Assembly (NCBI RefSeq): GCF_042453785.1
Contig: NC_091669.1
Coordinates: 8,816,501-8,880,500, forward strand
Length of the DNA stretch: 64,000 bases
Direction: 5' to 3'
Source of the DNA: Malus domestica
Lineage: Eukaryota > Streptophyta > Magnoliopsida > Rosales > Rosaceae
This document shows, one piece after another, positions 1 to 10,466 of this stretch (position 1 is the stretch's first letter; each line of letters begins with the position of its first letter). Under the pieces are notes generated by a model. The model ran no database searches. It worked only from the letters and a program-made list of their open reading frames with translations, and was not told the origin of the DNA. Both the position numbers and the translations under genes were made by a program.

Positions 1-12
1 TATAATGCCTAC

Positions 13-147
13 CTGGGTTATATCAGAGTTTGCTTTTCCACCATAATTTGCACCTGTTACATCATAGACACCAGATTGGGCATTAGATGAGGATACTAAC
101 AACAAGAACACAAACATTGACAAGATATTTTTCAGCTTCAAATCCAT
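13..147 (-). CDS. Exopolygalacturonase copy 1, first exon only (gene runs off the left edge)
   Basis: This is exon 1 of the leftmost copy of the polygalacturonase array. It starts at the ATG complementary to 145-147 and reads 45 codons to a GT donor at 11-12. The reading is a signal peptide (MDLKLKNIL, then a Leu/Val-rich core, then SSSNAQ) followed by [21 protein letters not shown] in part, which matches exon 1 of copies 3 and 4 in length and phase. The YGGKA segment is the usual start of a secreted glycoside hydrolase family 28 protein. The rest of the gene is outside the window, so function cannot be judged; exon 1 itself is undamaged. Confidence is high for homology and unknown for activity. 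Confidence 0.85.
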
Positions 148-2453
148 CTTGAGTTTTCAATTCAGAATGAGTTTCTTTCGTTTGGAAGTTTGATGAAAAC
201 TTTATTTTGGTTTCATCGCAATTTTATACTTAGACTGGAAAGCTTAACGTCCTCAAATTATTTAGCTAATTACTAGCTAGTTTTATGGAAGGTGCCTTAC
301 CCCCAAAAACCGTGCACGAAAAAAACTAGCAGCCGTTGAATAGTAAAAATATCTCAAAATTTCTTCAAAAGAAAGGCTTAATTACGAGCTTGAAATTTCC
401 TCACTCAGAATATTTCTTCCAAGAAACAAGGAAGTAGCCCCGAATTAAGATGTTTAATTGCAGTGTAGTTCAAGAATTATATCCTATCATTAGTAATTAA
501 TTAAGCTGCTTATAGAACATCAATTACCACTACTATGTATGGCCCTAGGTTAGTTCAGTATCAATTACCACTTCAACATATAGTTCTCCATGCTTTCTCC
601 CCAAGTCAGTACTCGAATTGTTTCTTCTAAGCAAACCCTAGTTGCTGCAGCCACCAGCACCCTGATCAACGCCAACTCCACCACCGCGACACACCTACAA
701 CTTGTTTTAACTTTACGGCGTGACTTGTGGGAATCCTCACAATAATAGTTTTAAACCTTATCATAGCATGGAAACAATACAAAGACAAATTGGTACATCA
801 TTTTACTTGCTAGATGGCACATCTCGGTGTCTCCCTTTATAGTCTACCTCTTCACTGACCGCAAATTGGTACATCACTTTACTTGCTAGAAAGACAAAGA
901 CAAGAGCATCTACTATGACGTACTCATGCAAGTCTCGTTTTCTTTCTAAAGGAGTTTCTCTCCATGACTAACGTTGTCGCTAACGGTTGTACCAAGATCC
1001 CATTCGTCTGAAGAATTAGAAGCTTGCGTGCCAGTGCTTCTGCCTCGTTGGTGTTAATTTGTCAAGGATTGAGTGGCGGCTGCTGTGGTTGAGGATTTGA
1101 GGGATGGAATCGTGGGGTTCAATGTGGCAGTGCAGGGTCGTTTTAGGGTGGAAAGAGGATCGCATTCCGTGGCTAGGCTTGCATGCATCAAAATTTCAAC
1201 GAAATAAATATTTACCAATACATTAAATTTCGACATGCCTGAGCTTATGGGGCATGCACCGAGGGTCGCACAAATCGTACACGTGACATGTGACTCATCA
1301 AAACCAGACAAGTCATCAAGTGACATGTGTTGACACTTGACGGAAAGTAATTAATGAATTATCTTTATTAATTCTTTGATTAATTTCAATATCGAAACAA
1401 ATTAATTGATTTAAAATGCCAAATCATGAAAAAGCCCAAAATTAAGTCTTGTGTTTCTTTCGTCAATAAATCAAGTCCACAATCAAGACCAAATCCAACA
1501 GTAGGCAAGACATGGAAAGCCTATAAATACGTGGCTCTAAGACAAACCCTTGTGGCATCCGTTCATTCAAGATTAAGTCATCGCCACCATTAAATCAACA
1601 ACATCCACATTTTTCAAACCAGGGATTGAAAAAGTGGATTCAAGTTTTGTAAAAAGATTATAACCCTAAATTTATTAATACAAATTATTACTTTGTAAAA
1701 GTGTTCATGTATTATTTGTCTATAAATCTTGAGTTTACAAGGCTATTGAGGGTTGATTGTGATTTTGTCAGGGTTGAGATGTCGAACAATGGAACTGATG
1801 GAGCCTTATGTGGTGGATCTTGTGTGGTGGATCAAGTAAATGTGATGTGGAGGGTAATTAAAAATGATCGTTCATTTTTATGTACTGCTTCAAACTATGC
1901 CCGTGCTACTTTATATATGTATTACTCTTTTGACTTGTGATGTGGCTCAATTGATTAAAAACATCTACCCCATACACCCGAGGTCATAAGTTCTATTTTC
2001 ACTTCCCCCAATGTTTCCTTGCCTAAAAAACTCTTGTAAAAGTCTAGGGTTCTAGTAAATAAATGTGACTACTTAAGTCCATCAGTTACAAGGAAATAAC
2101 TATCGTTAGAAGGTCTAAACAGACTAAACAGAGTGTCATATTCCAACAACTCGGATGTCCTTATCATTTTTATTTTTGTTAAAAAAAATGAAAAAGTTTG
2201 ACAGTTAACCTGTAAATGAAGTATTTTAAATTCAAATCACATATGAAAATTCACTACTAGCTAGGGAGACCTGGAGTAATGAACACAAAATATCTTTTGT
2301 CATGTTATTACAAAGAGAGGTTTGAACAAAAAACTCAACCGTCAACCCACGCTCATCTCATGCTATTTGAGAAAAGTCTTATGGGTAACTTATTGACAAC
2401 GCACGACAAAAACAAACAAAAAAACTTATTCACAACGAATAATTGGCTTGATT
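148..2453. other. 5' flank of polygalacturonase copy 1 / 3' flank of copy 2 (duplicated, non-coding)
   Basis: No gene is supported here. The segment is one unit of the duplicated spacer. Blocks near 190-300, 480-720, 840-1030, 1050-1320 and 1500-2450 recur in the flanks of copies 2 and 3 (for example near 19820, 21460, 22840 and 23600, and near 29900, 30180, 30290 and 33870). Short open frames in it, such as the one near 970-1011, are repeated with the duplication but show no protein family. Near 1935-2060 lies a SINE-like sequence that is listed separately. Confidence 0.6.
1933..2060 (+). repeat. tRNA-derived SINE-like sequence in the duplicated spacer
   Basis: The stretch begins GTGGCTCAATTGATTAAAA, which resembles a pol III A box, and about 35 bases later has GGTCATAAGTTCTATT, which resembles a B box. 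A related copy is at about 34025-34150, and another at 23777-25800 is split by a CACTA element. Because it is present in three units it was probably there before the tandem duplications. It may instead be a non-mobile spacer with chance similarity. Confidence 0.35.
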
Positions 2454-2638
2454 TTAAGAAGATGTAGCACAAGCAAGAGGCTTTGCCACGTTGTTAATGG
2501 TGGGCTTAACATGTTTACATTTAGAGGTAATAGAGCCTTTCTCTCCAGTGTATGTGAGATCAATGTCACTCGGTTTCACATTCTCACATGGCAGCTTTCC
2601 ACTACATAAAAGCTTGATACCAACTGGGCCTGAAGATG

Positions 2639-2858
2639 GGACTTGGATTGTCTGCCCTCCCATTTCGGTGCCTTCTCCGTGCCCTCCTGTTTTGTGTGAT
2701 CACGGTTAAGCCACGTTAATATTTTATATTATTTTTTTATAAAAATAATAAAACAAAAAGAAATAGTAATATAAAATGTTGACGTGGCTTAACCGTGACC
2801 ACAAAAACAGAAAGGCATGAGGAGGGCACCACAATTAGAGGGCAGACAATCCAAGTCC
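2639..2858. mobile_element. Mutator-like MITE in exon 4 of polygalacturonase copy 2
   Basis: The element is 220 bp with long terminal inverted repeats of about 85-100 bp that begin GGACTTGGATTGTCTGCCCTC-like at both ends. The target site CTGAAGATG is duplicated exactly (2630-2638 and 2859-2867). A 9-bp duplication with long inverted repeats is the mark of Mutator-type elements. Copies 3 and 4 have the empty site, so the insertion came after duplication. Confidence 0.9.
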
Positions 2859-3439
2859 CTGAAGATGAGCCCTTTATGTTCTTAAAGCTGACATCACTGA
2901 TCTTAATTTTGGATGAAACCTGCACACAATAATAGTACCATTAAAGTGTAATTTTAAAGTGTAATTTTAATTACAAAAATGTTTTAATTATAAATATGCC
3001 AAAAAAGTAATTAAAAATTCAAGTGTAATTTTTTGGAAAACCACACAGGAGTTCTTCCTAAAGAAATGTACTTCTTCATAAAGTGCTTTTAAGTTTTTAT
3101 ATCAAACATTGATAGAAGTGTTATTGGTCGACATAATTTTTTTTTAAACCTTTCATAAACAATCTCAAATAGGCTGGTGAACTCAAGTATCCATTCAAAA
3201 TAGTGGAGATTAGTGTCAATAGATCAAACGGTTATCAATTGTATTCTATTCTTCTAGCTAGATTAAGTATTTGACTAAGTAATAAAGAAACAATGATGTT
3301 AATTTGGTGTAAAATGGTATACCTCAGGTGTACACAGCTTATGTGGGCAATACTCTTGGTCTATGACGACAGGGTTTTTAACATTGTCCATGATAATATC
3401 CTCAAAGTGAACATCTGAGACAACAGTACCCTTTGCAGG

Positions 3440-3629
3440 TAGGGATGGGCAAAATATTCATGGGTATGGGTAACCGCGGTTACCTGCCCATTTAAAGTTG
3501 ATGGTTATGGTTATGGATAACCGTTTAAACAAATAAACAGTTATGGGTATAACCGTTTATCCATGAAATTTAAATGGACGGTTATGAGTATTATCCGCGG
3601 TTATAACGGGTATCCATCGGTTATGGTTA
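3440..3629. mobile_element. hAT-type short element in exon 3 of polygalacturonase copy 2
   Basis: The element is 190 bp, starts TAGGGATGGGCAAAAT, and is flanked by an exact 8-bp duplication TTTGCAGG (3432-3439 and 3630-3637). It matches about 190 bp of the right end (reverse strand) of the 1.2-kb element at 21595-22826, so it is a deletion derivative of that family. Its right end (GGTTATGGTTA) lacks a clear matching inverted repeat. The 8-bp duplication and TAGGG terminus suggest hAT. Confidence 0.85.
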
Positions 3630-4939
3630 TTTGCAGGTGAAGCAGGCCAGGTTTTGATCCTCACACCATTATCTGTATTTGTAATCGTGCAGTTCTTGAT
3701 AAAGATTCCGGACACAGGTTCTTCATCCTCAGTCCTTCCGAGGCTTCCGATGCTTATGCCGTGGCCTGGTCCGCATTTAACGTTGGTTACATGGAGTTGG
3801 TTGGTTCCGTGACCTATAGAGATGCAATCATCCCCAGTTCCAATGGTTGTATCTCTGATGTTGATCCCAGATGAACGTCCCATATGAATTCCTTTTGTAT
3901 TGACGCTCTCTTGAGGCGCTGAGACAGTAAAATCTTAGAATACCAGATTTTTGCAACCCATAAGATTGACGTGGGAATTTTTTGCTGTCTTTTCTTGTTA
4001 TATCTCGAATTATAGAATTGGTAACAGAATTGAACCTCAAATTCTGCCAAAGTGTGAAAACAGTTAAAACATATTAAGACAAGTAATGTCTCTTGCAAAA
4101 GTTATGTTGTCAGGAGAATTTTTTTATAGTCAGAATGAATCAAAATCGCAGATTATCCACATGATCCATGACTTAGAGTCGCTACCTAATATATACCCTT
4201 TTCACATGTATGGCTCGGGCTGTCAGGCACCATATATATATATATATATATATATATATTCTTAGAAGAGTATGATCAGCCAATTAGTTTCACAATCTAG
4301 CAATTGATTTAAAATATAAAAGAACAAGATTTAAATTATCTTACGATAGCTTTAGATTTGCAATCTTTGTTTTTGTGACAATCATTTTGCTTCCAAGCAG
4401 TTGCTCCTTGGCCATCGAAAGTTCCACCACCAGATAAGGTGAGCCCATCAATGCGCTCAAAAGCTACCCAAGTATCTTGTTTTGGGAGATCCTTGATATG
4501 TTCTGGAGCCTGCACTGTGCCTTTTAGCTGAAACTCAATAGCAGCTTTGCATGGTCCTTTGAAAGTTGCCCCTACAAACTTGTATGTCCCACTTGGAACA
4601 ACAATTTTACTTGCCGACGTCGATGCACATGCATCTGTCCAAGCTTTGCTCAAAGCCTAATTACAAACATTAAATAAAAATTAAAAATTAAAAATTGAAA
4701 TGATTCTGGTTAATTACGAACCAATTCTAGAACGGAAATGATTTTCCGCTTATTCATTTTTTTCCCATGCATACTTATTGCTTACTTCTAACTAAACAAA
4801 TCGAAAGAAAAAGCAAGAAACAAAAACAAGAATGTGCAAAGACTAAGTGTGTACGGAAGTAATTTTTCTTCTAGCCAAAAATATTGGTTTAGCATTTCAA
4901 GATGAATTATATAAGTATATATAATGCCTACCTCGGTTA

Positions 4940-5444
4940 GGTATAAAATATCGATGATATCGAAAATATCGGTAGTCCAAAAACACGGAAATTTTGATGG
5001 AAATATCAGGATATTATCGATATCGATAAAAATTGAATAAAAACCACGGAAATTGTAAGAAAAACTTGGAAATTTTTATTGAAACTTCGCAGGATGTTTA
5101 TTTAGTCAATTATCTATTAGTTTATCACAAAAAATTGGAAGGAAATGCATTGCATGATAGATATAATTGATTTAAGTTGATTATATAGCGAGTTGGCAAA
5201 CATTGTGAGTGTAGAAAATATGTATTAATTAATGAAAGAAGTTTAAACACATCATAATCATTTATATATAATGAATTAGTACAATATTTTACACTTTATA
5301 CATTGCATGGTAAGATACATGAGTGACTTAGCAAGGTCTAAAATATCGATGATATCGGAAATATCAGTAGTCCAAAAAATATCGATAGTCCAAAAACACG
5401 GAAATTTCGATGAAAATATCGGGATATTATGGATATTTTAGAAC
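4940..5444. mobile_element. Harbinger-like MITE in exon 1 of polygalacturonase copy 2
   Basis: This 505-bp insertion splits exon 1. It is flanked by TTA on both sides (4937-4939 and 5445-5447), while the intact paralogs have a single TTA there. The ends are imperfect inverted repeats, GGTATAAAATATC and GTTCTAAAATATC. A 3-bp TTA duplication fits the PIF/Harbinger group. A second copy of the left-end sequence starts at 5335, so the element is internally repeated (about 100 bp at 4940 and again at 5335). No coding capacity is seen. Confidence 0.8.
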
Positions 5445-5640
5445 TTATATCAAAGTTTGCTTTTCCACCATAATTTGTACTTGTTACATCATAGACACCA
5501 GATTGGGCATTAGATGTGGATACTAACAAGAAGGACATAAACATTGGCAAGATATTTTTCAGTTTCAAATCCATCTTGAGTTTTCAATTCAGAATTAGTT
5601 TCTTTCGTTTGGAGGTTTGATGAAAACTTTATTTTGGTTT

Positions 5641-6144
5641 TGTTTGTACCATACTTGACCAATTCCGAAACTACTGAGCACCGATCAACGTTATACCGTC
5701 AATGATCCAAAAGAGTTTCCCTCTAACCAGGAGGCCAATCACAGCGCACACGTGTCGACATCAGAAGCCAATCATAGCGCGACACGTGTCAACATCAGAA
5801 GCCAATGACAACACAACACGTATCAATGTCAGAACAAAACTAGAAACTCTCTTCTATAAAAGGAGATCATTCTCCCACAATATTTCCTAATGTCATTTGT
5901 ACTAAATAATTCACTAGTACTCACTAAATGAGAGCTTGAACCTACGTACTTGTGTAAACCCTTCACAATTAATGAGAACTCTTCTACTCCATGGACGTAG
6001 CCAATCTGGGTGAACCATGTACATCTTGTGTTTTGCTTTTCTGTCTCTATCCATTTACATACTTACCCACACTAGTGACCGCGAAGGTCATAAACTTGAC
6101 ACTTTCTGTTGTACCAAAGTCCTCGCCGATTTTGTTCATCAACA
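5641..6144 (+). repeat. 5' LTR of the gypsy element
   Basis: 504 bp, starting TGTTTGTACC and ending CATCAACA. It holds a TATA box (TATAAAA, 5855-5861) and upstream of it three copies of a 33-34 bp repeat with a CCAAT motif and an ACGTG or related core (5733-5832). It differs from the 3' LTR by many substitutions and by one repeat copy, so the insertion is not recent. Confidence 0.92.
5733..5861 (+). promoter_or_regulatory. LTR promoter: CCAAT/G-box repeats and TATA box
   Basis: Three tandem units begin GCCAAT at 5733, 5767 and 5800. The first two contain CACGTG and the third a degraded CACGTA. The TATA box TATAAAA follows at 5855. The same arrangement is seen in the 3' LTR (two units, 18999-19062) and in the solo LTR on the other strand (three units, 31866-31960). 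A bZIP/bHLH-responsive promoter is an inference from the motifs. Confidence 0.6.
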
Positions 6145-6164
6145 TTTGGCGCCATCTGTGGGAA
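6145..6164 (+). promoter_or_regulatory. Primer-binding site region of the gypsy element
   Basis: Directly after the 5' LTR the sequence is TTTGGCGCCATCTGTGGG. A TGGCGCC start right after the LTR is common in plant Tat/Athila elements and is usually assigned to a tRNA 3' end of the Asp/Glu type. The exact tRNA cannot be fixed from the window alone. Confidence 0.55.
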
Positions 6165-6250
6165 ACACATTTATTTCTACTTTCTTCAGCTTTGTCAAGC
6201 TGGTTTCCACCATTCATACACTCTCTTTTGACCAGGCATCCCTCTCCAAC

Positions 6251-7685
6251 ATGGGGAGCGAAGGAAGCCACAACATGCAGAACGACACCCCCCTCGCACC
6301 TGGTGCAAAGCAACAAAAAAATGAACAAAAGAAGTTTGCTCTTCAGGCTAAAACACACGAGCTCATCACCTCTATGAAAGTCAACCATCAACTGGGTGCC
6401 CCCCAACACGGAGGGTCATTTGCCTTCGACATGGGTATTCTTGTTGAGGAGCGAGCTACTCATTGAAATGGCGACCAACATGAGACTTCTCTCAACCCAG
6501 CTGCTTCGACCCGAAGCAGGAGAAGTTGAGGAAAGCACCTCCTTACAGAATGAGTGGAATGATTGAAAGCCGTCTTTCGCAACTGTCGAGACTTCCTAAA
6601 GCAACGTCGAGACAATCTCATCTATGTAAGCTCGAAGATCAATGACCCAAGGGTCTCTGAAAGACTCGGTCCCCTCCCATGTCTCAGGCCAACTACCAAT
6701 TTGGGGAAGGGGCAGCAAGTCCTAGAAAAACACGAAGGTATAGGGGACTCAGAGATGTTCCGACAGACATACCTTGGAAGTCAGTATGGCTAGTCCAGGG
6801 AAAAATCACATACTCTTGATCAAACCTTCCTACTTCCAAAAGGAGATGGAGATTTACGAAAGAAAGCTCCAGTGGTACATGACTCCACTCAGGACCATCT
6901 TGTCTTACAGCTCCTTAAAGAAGTAAACAAGTTGAAGGCCGAACGACAAGCTGAGATACCTGATTGGAACCAACCTAGGCTTGGCCCTCTTACAATGAGG
7001 ATCCTCGACACCCCCTTCAAGCAAAGACAAAACAAAAGCTTGGCTTGCAACTCTATACTGGAAAGAATGACCCGATTGAACACCTTAACCTCTTTGAGTC
7101 CACCATGGCATACCGGATGTACACCAATGAAGAACAATGTCTTCTCTTCCCCTCCACCCTCTCTGGCAGAGCTCTAAATTGGTATTGTCGTCTTCCACCT
7201 GAAACAGTAGACTCATTTAAGAAATTGAGGAAACAGTTTGTTTCTCAACACATTTTCCAGACCGATCGCTTACATTCTGCTGATGACTTGTACATTATTC
7301 GCCAGACGCCAGAGGAGTCATTACGTATGTATGCTGGCCATTTCAGTCATGAGAATTCCCGTTGTGCCGAGGCAGACGACAAGACTGCCCTCAAAACCTT
7401 CACGACAGGCCTACGTGACTGTTTCTTTAAGTACATAATCAATGCCAACACTTGAAAGACTTAGTATGAGGTGATGGCGCAGGCTTATAACCATGCCTCC
7501 GCCTAGGCAAGGACATACCAAGAGAAACCTTCAACAACCATCCCCTATCAGAAAGTTGGGAGTGGAAGCCAGACTCACCCAAATGAGAAGACCTCAACCT
7601 TCCAAACGGCAGCGGTGCCTCCCCCTGCCTTACTTAATACTTCACCAAGTCAACAGACATATCAATCTCAAGGCAAAAGGAAAGA
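6251..7685 (+). pseudogene. gag region, first (upstream) copy, broken
   Basis: The region starts with an ATG at 6251 (MGSEGSHN) and runs into stops at 6464. The retrotransposon gag core is readable later, at about 7045-7455, with motifs such as PIEHLNLFESTMAYRM, ALNWYCRLPPE and FVSQHIFQ. It is the left half of a tandem duplication (6204-7685 and 7686-9275). Compared with the right copy it lacks about 108 bp near 6350. Several frameshifts and stops make it non-coding. Confidence 0.85.
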
Positions 7686-7732
7686 TTTCCACCATTCGTA
7701 CACTCTCTTTTGACCAGGCATCCCTCTCCAAC

Positions 7733-9600
7733 ATGGGGAGTGAAGGAAGCCACAACACACAGAACGACACCCCCCTCGCACCTGGTGCGAAGCAACAAAA
7801 GAATAAACAAAAAAAGTTTGCTCTTCAGGCTAAAGTCGATGAGCTAGAGGCTTAGAACAACAGGATAGCGATGAAGAATGAGATCCTCCAAGAGCAGTAT
7901 GAGAAGGTCTTCGAGATGCTCCACAAGGCTAGATATACTAAAACACACAAGCTTATCACCTCTGTGGAAGTCAACCATCAACTGGGTGCCCCCTAACACG
8001 AAGGGTCATTTGCCCTCGACATGGGTATTCCTGTTGAGGAGCGAACTACTCATTGAAATGGCGACCAACATGAGACTTCTCTCAACCCAGCTGTTTCGAC
8101 CCGAAGCAGGAGGAGTAGAAAAAGGCACCTCCTTACAGAATGAGTGGAATGATCGAAAGCCGTCTTTCGTAACTGTTGAGACTTCCTAAAGTAACGTCGA
8201 GACAATCTCATCCATGTAAGCTCGAAGATCAATGACCTAAGGGTCTCTGAAAGACTCGGTCCCCTCCCATGTCCCAGGCCGACTACCAATTTGGGGAAGA
8301 GGCAACAAGTCCTAGAGAAACACGAAGGTATATGAGACTCAGAGATGTTCCGACAGACATACCTTGGAAGTCAGTATGGCTAGTCCAGGGAAAAATCACA
8401 TGTTCTTGATCAAACATTCCTACTTCCAAGAGGAGATGGAGATTTACGAAAGAAAGCTCCAGTGGTACATGACTCCACTCAGGACCCTCTTGTCCTACAG
8501 CTCCTTAAAGAAGTAAACAAGTTGAAGGCCGAACGACAAGCTGAGATACTTGATTGGAACCAACCTAGGCCTGGCCCTCTTACAAGGAGGATCCTCGACA
8601 CCCCCTTCAAGCAAAGACAAAACAAAAGCTTGGCTTGCAACTCTATACTGGAAAGGAGGACCCGATTGAACACCTTAACCTCTTTGAGTCCACCATGGCA
8701 TACCGGATGCACACCGACGAAGAGCAATGTCTTCTCTTCCCCTCCACCCTCTCTGGCAAAGCTCTAAATTGGTATTGTTGTCTTCCACCTGAAACGGTAG
8801 ACTCATTTAAGGAATTGAGGAAACAGTTTATTTCTCAACACATTTTCCAGACAGATCACTTGCACTCTGCGGATGACTTGTACACTATTCGCCAGAAGCC
8901 AGACGAGTCATTAGTATGTATGCTGGCCGCTTTAGCCATGAGAATTCCCGTTGTGCCGAGGCAGATGACAAGACTGCCCTCAAAACCTTCACGACAAGCC
9001 TACGTGACTATTTCTTTAAGTACATAATCAATGCCAACACTTGGAAGACTTACTCTGAGGTGATGGTGCAGGCTTATAACCATGCCTCCGCCGAGGCAAG
9101 GACATACCAAGAGAAACCTCCAACAACCATCCCCTATCAGCAAGTTGGGAGTGGAAGCCAGACCCACCCAAATAAGAAGACCTCAACCTTCCAAACGGCA
9201 GCGGTGCCTCCCCCTGCCTTACTTAATACTTCACCAAGTCAACAGACATATCAATCTCAGGGCAAAAGGAAAGATTTCCATCCTCACCAATCTCATTTTA
9301 GTAAAATGAGTAAGGGACACTATCGCGATAACCAAAGGTATCGTCACGATAATGCCCGCCCCCAGGTATTCAACATAGTGGGCCAAGCACGTGTCAAGAC
9401 AAGCCTTACCCCGAGGTATGAGACATACACACCTTTGAACGCCACATGCGTGGCCATTTACCCCAGCATAGCACACCTGATACTGAAGCCAATGCCGAGG
9501 TAGTCAGGTTACAAGCTCACGTAGAACACGGGCATATTTTGCTGCTACCACGAGCATAATGGCCATGACGACGAGAAGTGTATCACCCTTCGTGATCATA
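7733..9600 (+). pseudogene. gag region, second copy, with zinc-knuckle-like end
   Basis: The second copy begins with the same MGSEGSHN start (7733) and has the gag core at about 8635-9140 (PIEHLNLFESTMAYRM, TLSGKALNWYC, LKTFTTSLRDYFF). A frameshift near 8910 moves the reading to the frame that runs to 9503. Around 9540-9590 another frame gives CYHEHNGHDDEKC, a Cys/His cluster like the gag zinc knuckle. It continues into the protease region, so this is probably the copy that was once joined to pol. Confidence 0.82.
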
Positions 9601-9608
9601 TTGAAGTT

Positions 9609-10430
9609 TTGGCACGTGAAAGAAAAATTGATCAATTCCTTCTTCACCCTTCAAGGGATAACCGTAACCAACGCCAAGTGAATGTGATCAATTCCATAAG
9701 CGGCGGCACACCAATATCTGAATCTTTCTACAGGGCCATGAAAAACAGCGAACAAGCTTTAAGGCCTGGTCACCAAGTGTTTCATGTGGAAGACATCAGG
9801 GGAGGCAAGTACTAAAAGCCTAACTGGGATCCAATATGTTTCTACCCTGAGGAAGAAAGAGGTATCATCTACCCTTACAACAATCCACTAATCCTAGAAG
9901 CTCACATATCCAACTTTGAAGTACGATGAATCCTGGTAGACATAAGGGCTTCAGTCAATATCATGTTTGCTGAAGCTTTCAGGGCACTTAATGTAGCTGA
10001 ACACTTGCTCGATCGCTCAATTTCTCATCTAATAAGTTTCTCCGGTGATATCGTGCAACCTTTAGGGTGCATACACTTACCTTTCACCATTGGTACAGGC
10101 CTTTACACAGCTACCATTACCACTAACTACCTGGTGGTTGATTGCCCAATGGCATACAAAGTCATCTTTGTACATACAGACATCAATGATCTCAAGGCCA
10201 TAGTATCCACACATATGTTGTTGATAAAATTTCCAACCCTCTATGGCAATGGTTACATCAGAGGAGATCAACTTAGTGCACAGTCATGTTACAACACTTT
10301 AATCAAGCAACAACACTTGCATGTGCCCAAGGAAACCCTTTATATACATGACCAAGTCATAAAGACTAGCCCAGACAAAGCCAACTTGGATCTTCATGGT
10401 GGCAACAGTCAACCCGACGATCTTTGAGAT
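9609..10430 (+). pseudogene. Retrotransposon protease region, active site changed
   Basis: Between gag and RT the frames 9609-9815 and 9963-10427 carry the usual Tat protease context (NVINSISGG, then LVD-IRAS-VNIMF near 9932-9970, then ALNV, PFTIG, YLVVD, AYKVIF). The aspartic protease motif is normally D-S/T-G-A-S; here it reads D-I-R-A-S, so the essential Gly is gone. A stop near 9928 also splits the frame. Non-functional. Confidence 0.75.
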
Positions 10431-10466
10431 GACTCTTTCACCCAACAAGCACAACCCGCTGAAGAG

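Larger units (their letters stand above)
2454..5574 (-). pseudogene. Exopolygalacturonase copy 2, disrupted by three transposons
   Basis: This GH28 copy has the same four-exon plan as copies 3 and 4, but is broken. Exon 1 is split in two (5445-5574 and 4932-4939), exon 2 is whole (4345-4656, 104 codons), exon 3 spans 3323-4043 and exon 4 spans 2454-2919. A 505-bp element sits in exon 1, a 190-bp element in exon 3 and a 220-bp element in exon 4; each is flanked by a target-site duplication. Exon 3 also carries a one-base gain near 3975 relative to copy 3, which shifts the frame. The catalytic motif NTDGIH reads NTKGIH, so the catalytic Asp is lost. The motifs GTGDDC, CGPGHG and VRIKTW are still readable. 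No functional enzyme is expected. Confidence 0.93.

Noticed and set aside
1054-1326. Minus-strand open frame of 90 residues in the spacer (related frame at 22824-23030)
   Set aside because: It belongs to the duplicated non-coding spacer. The frame is not kept at equal length in the copies and matches no family.
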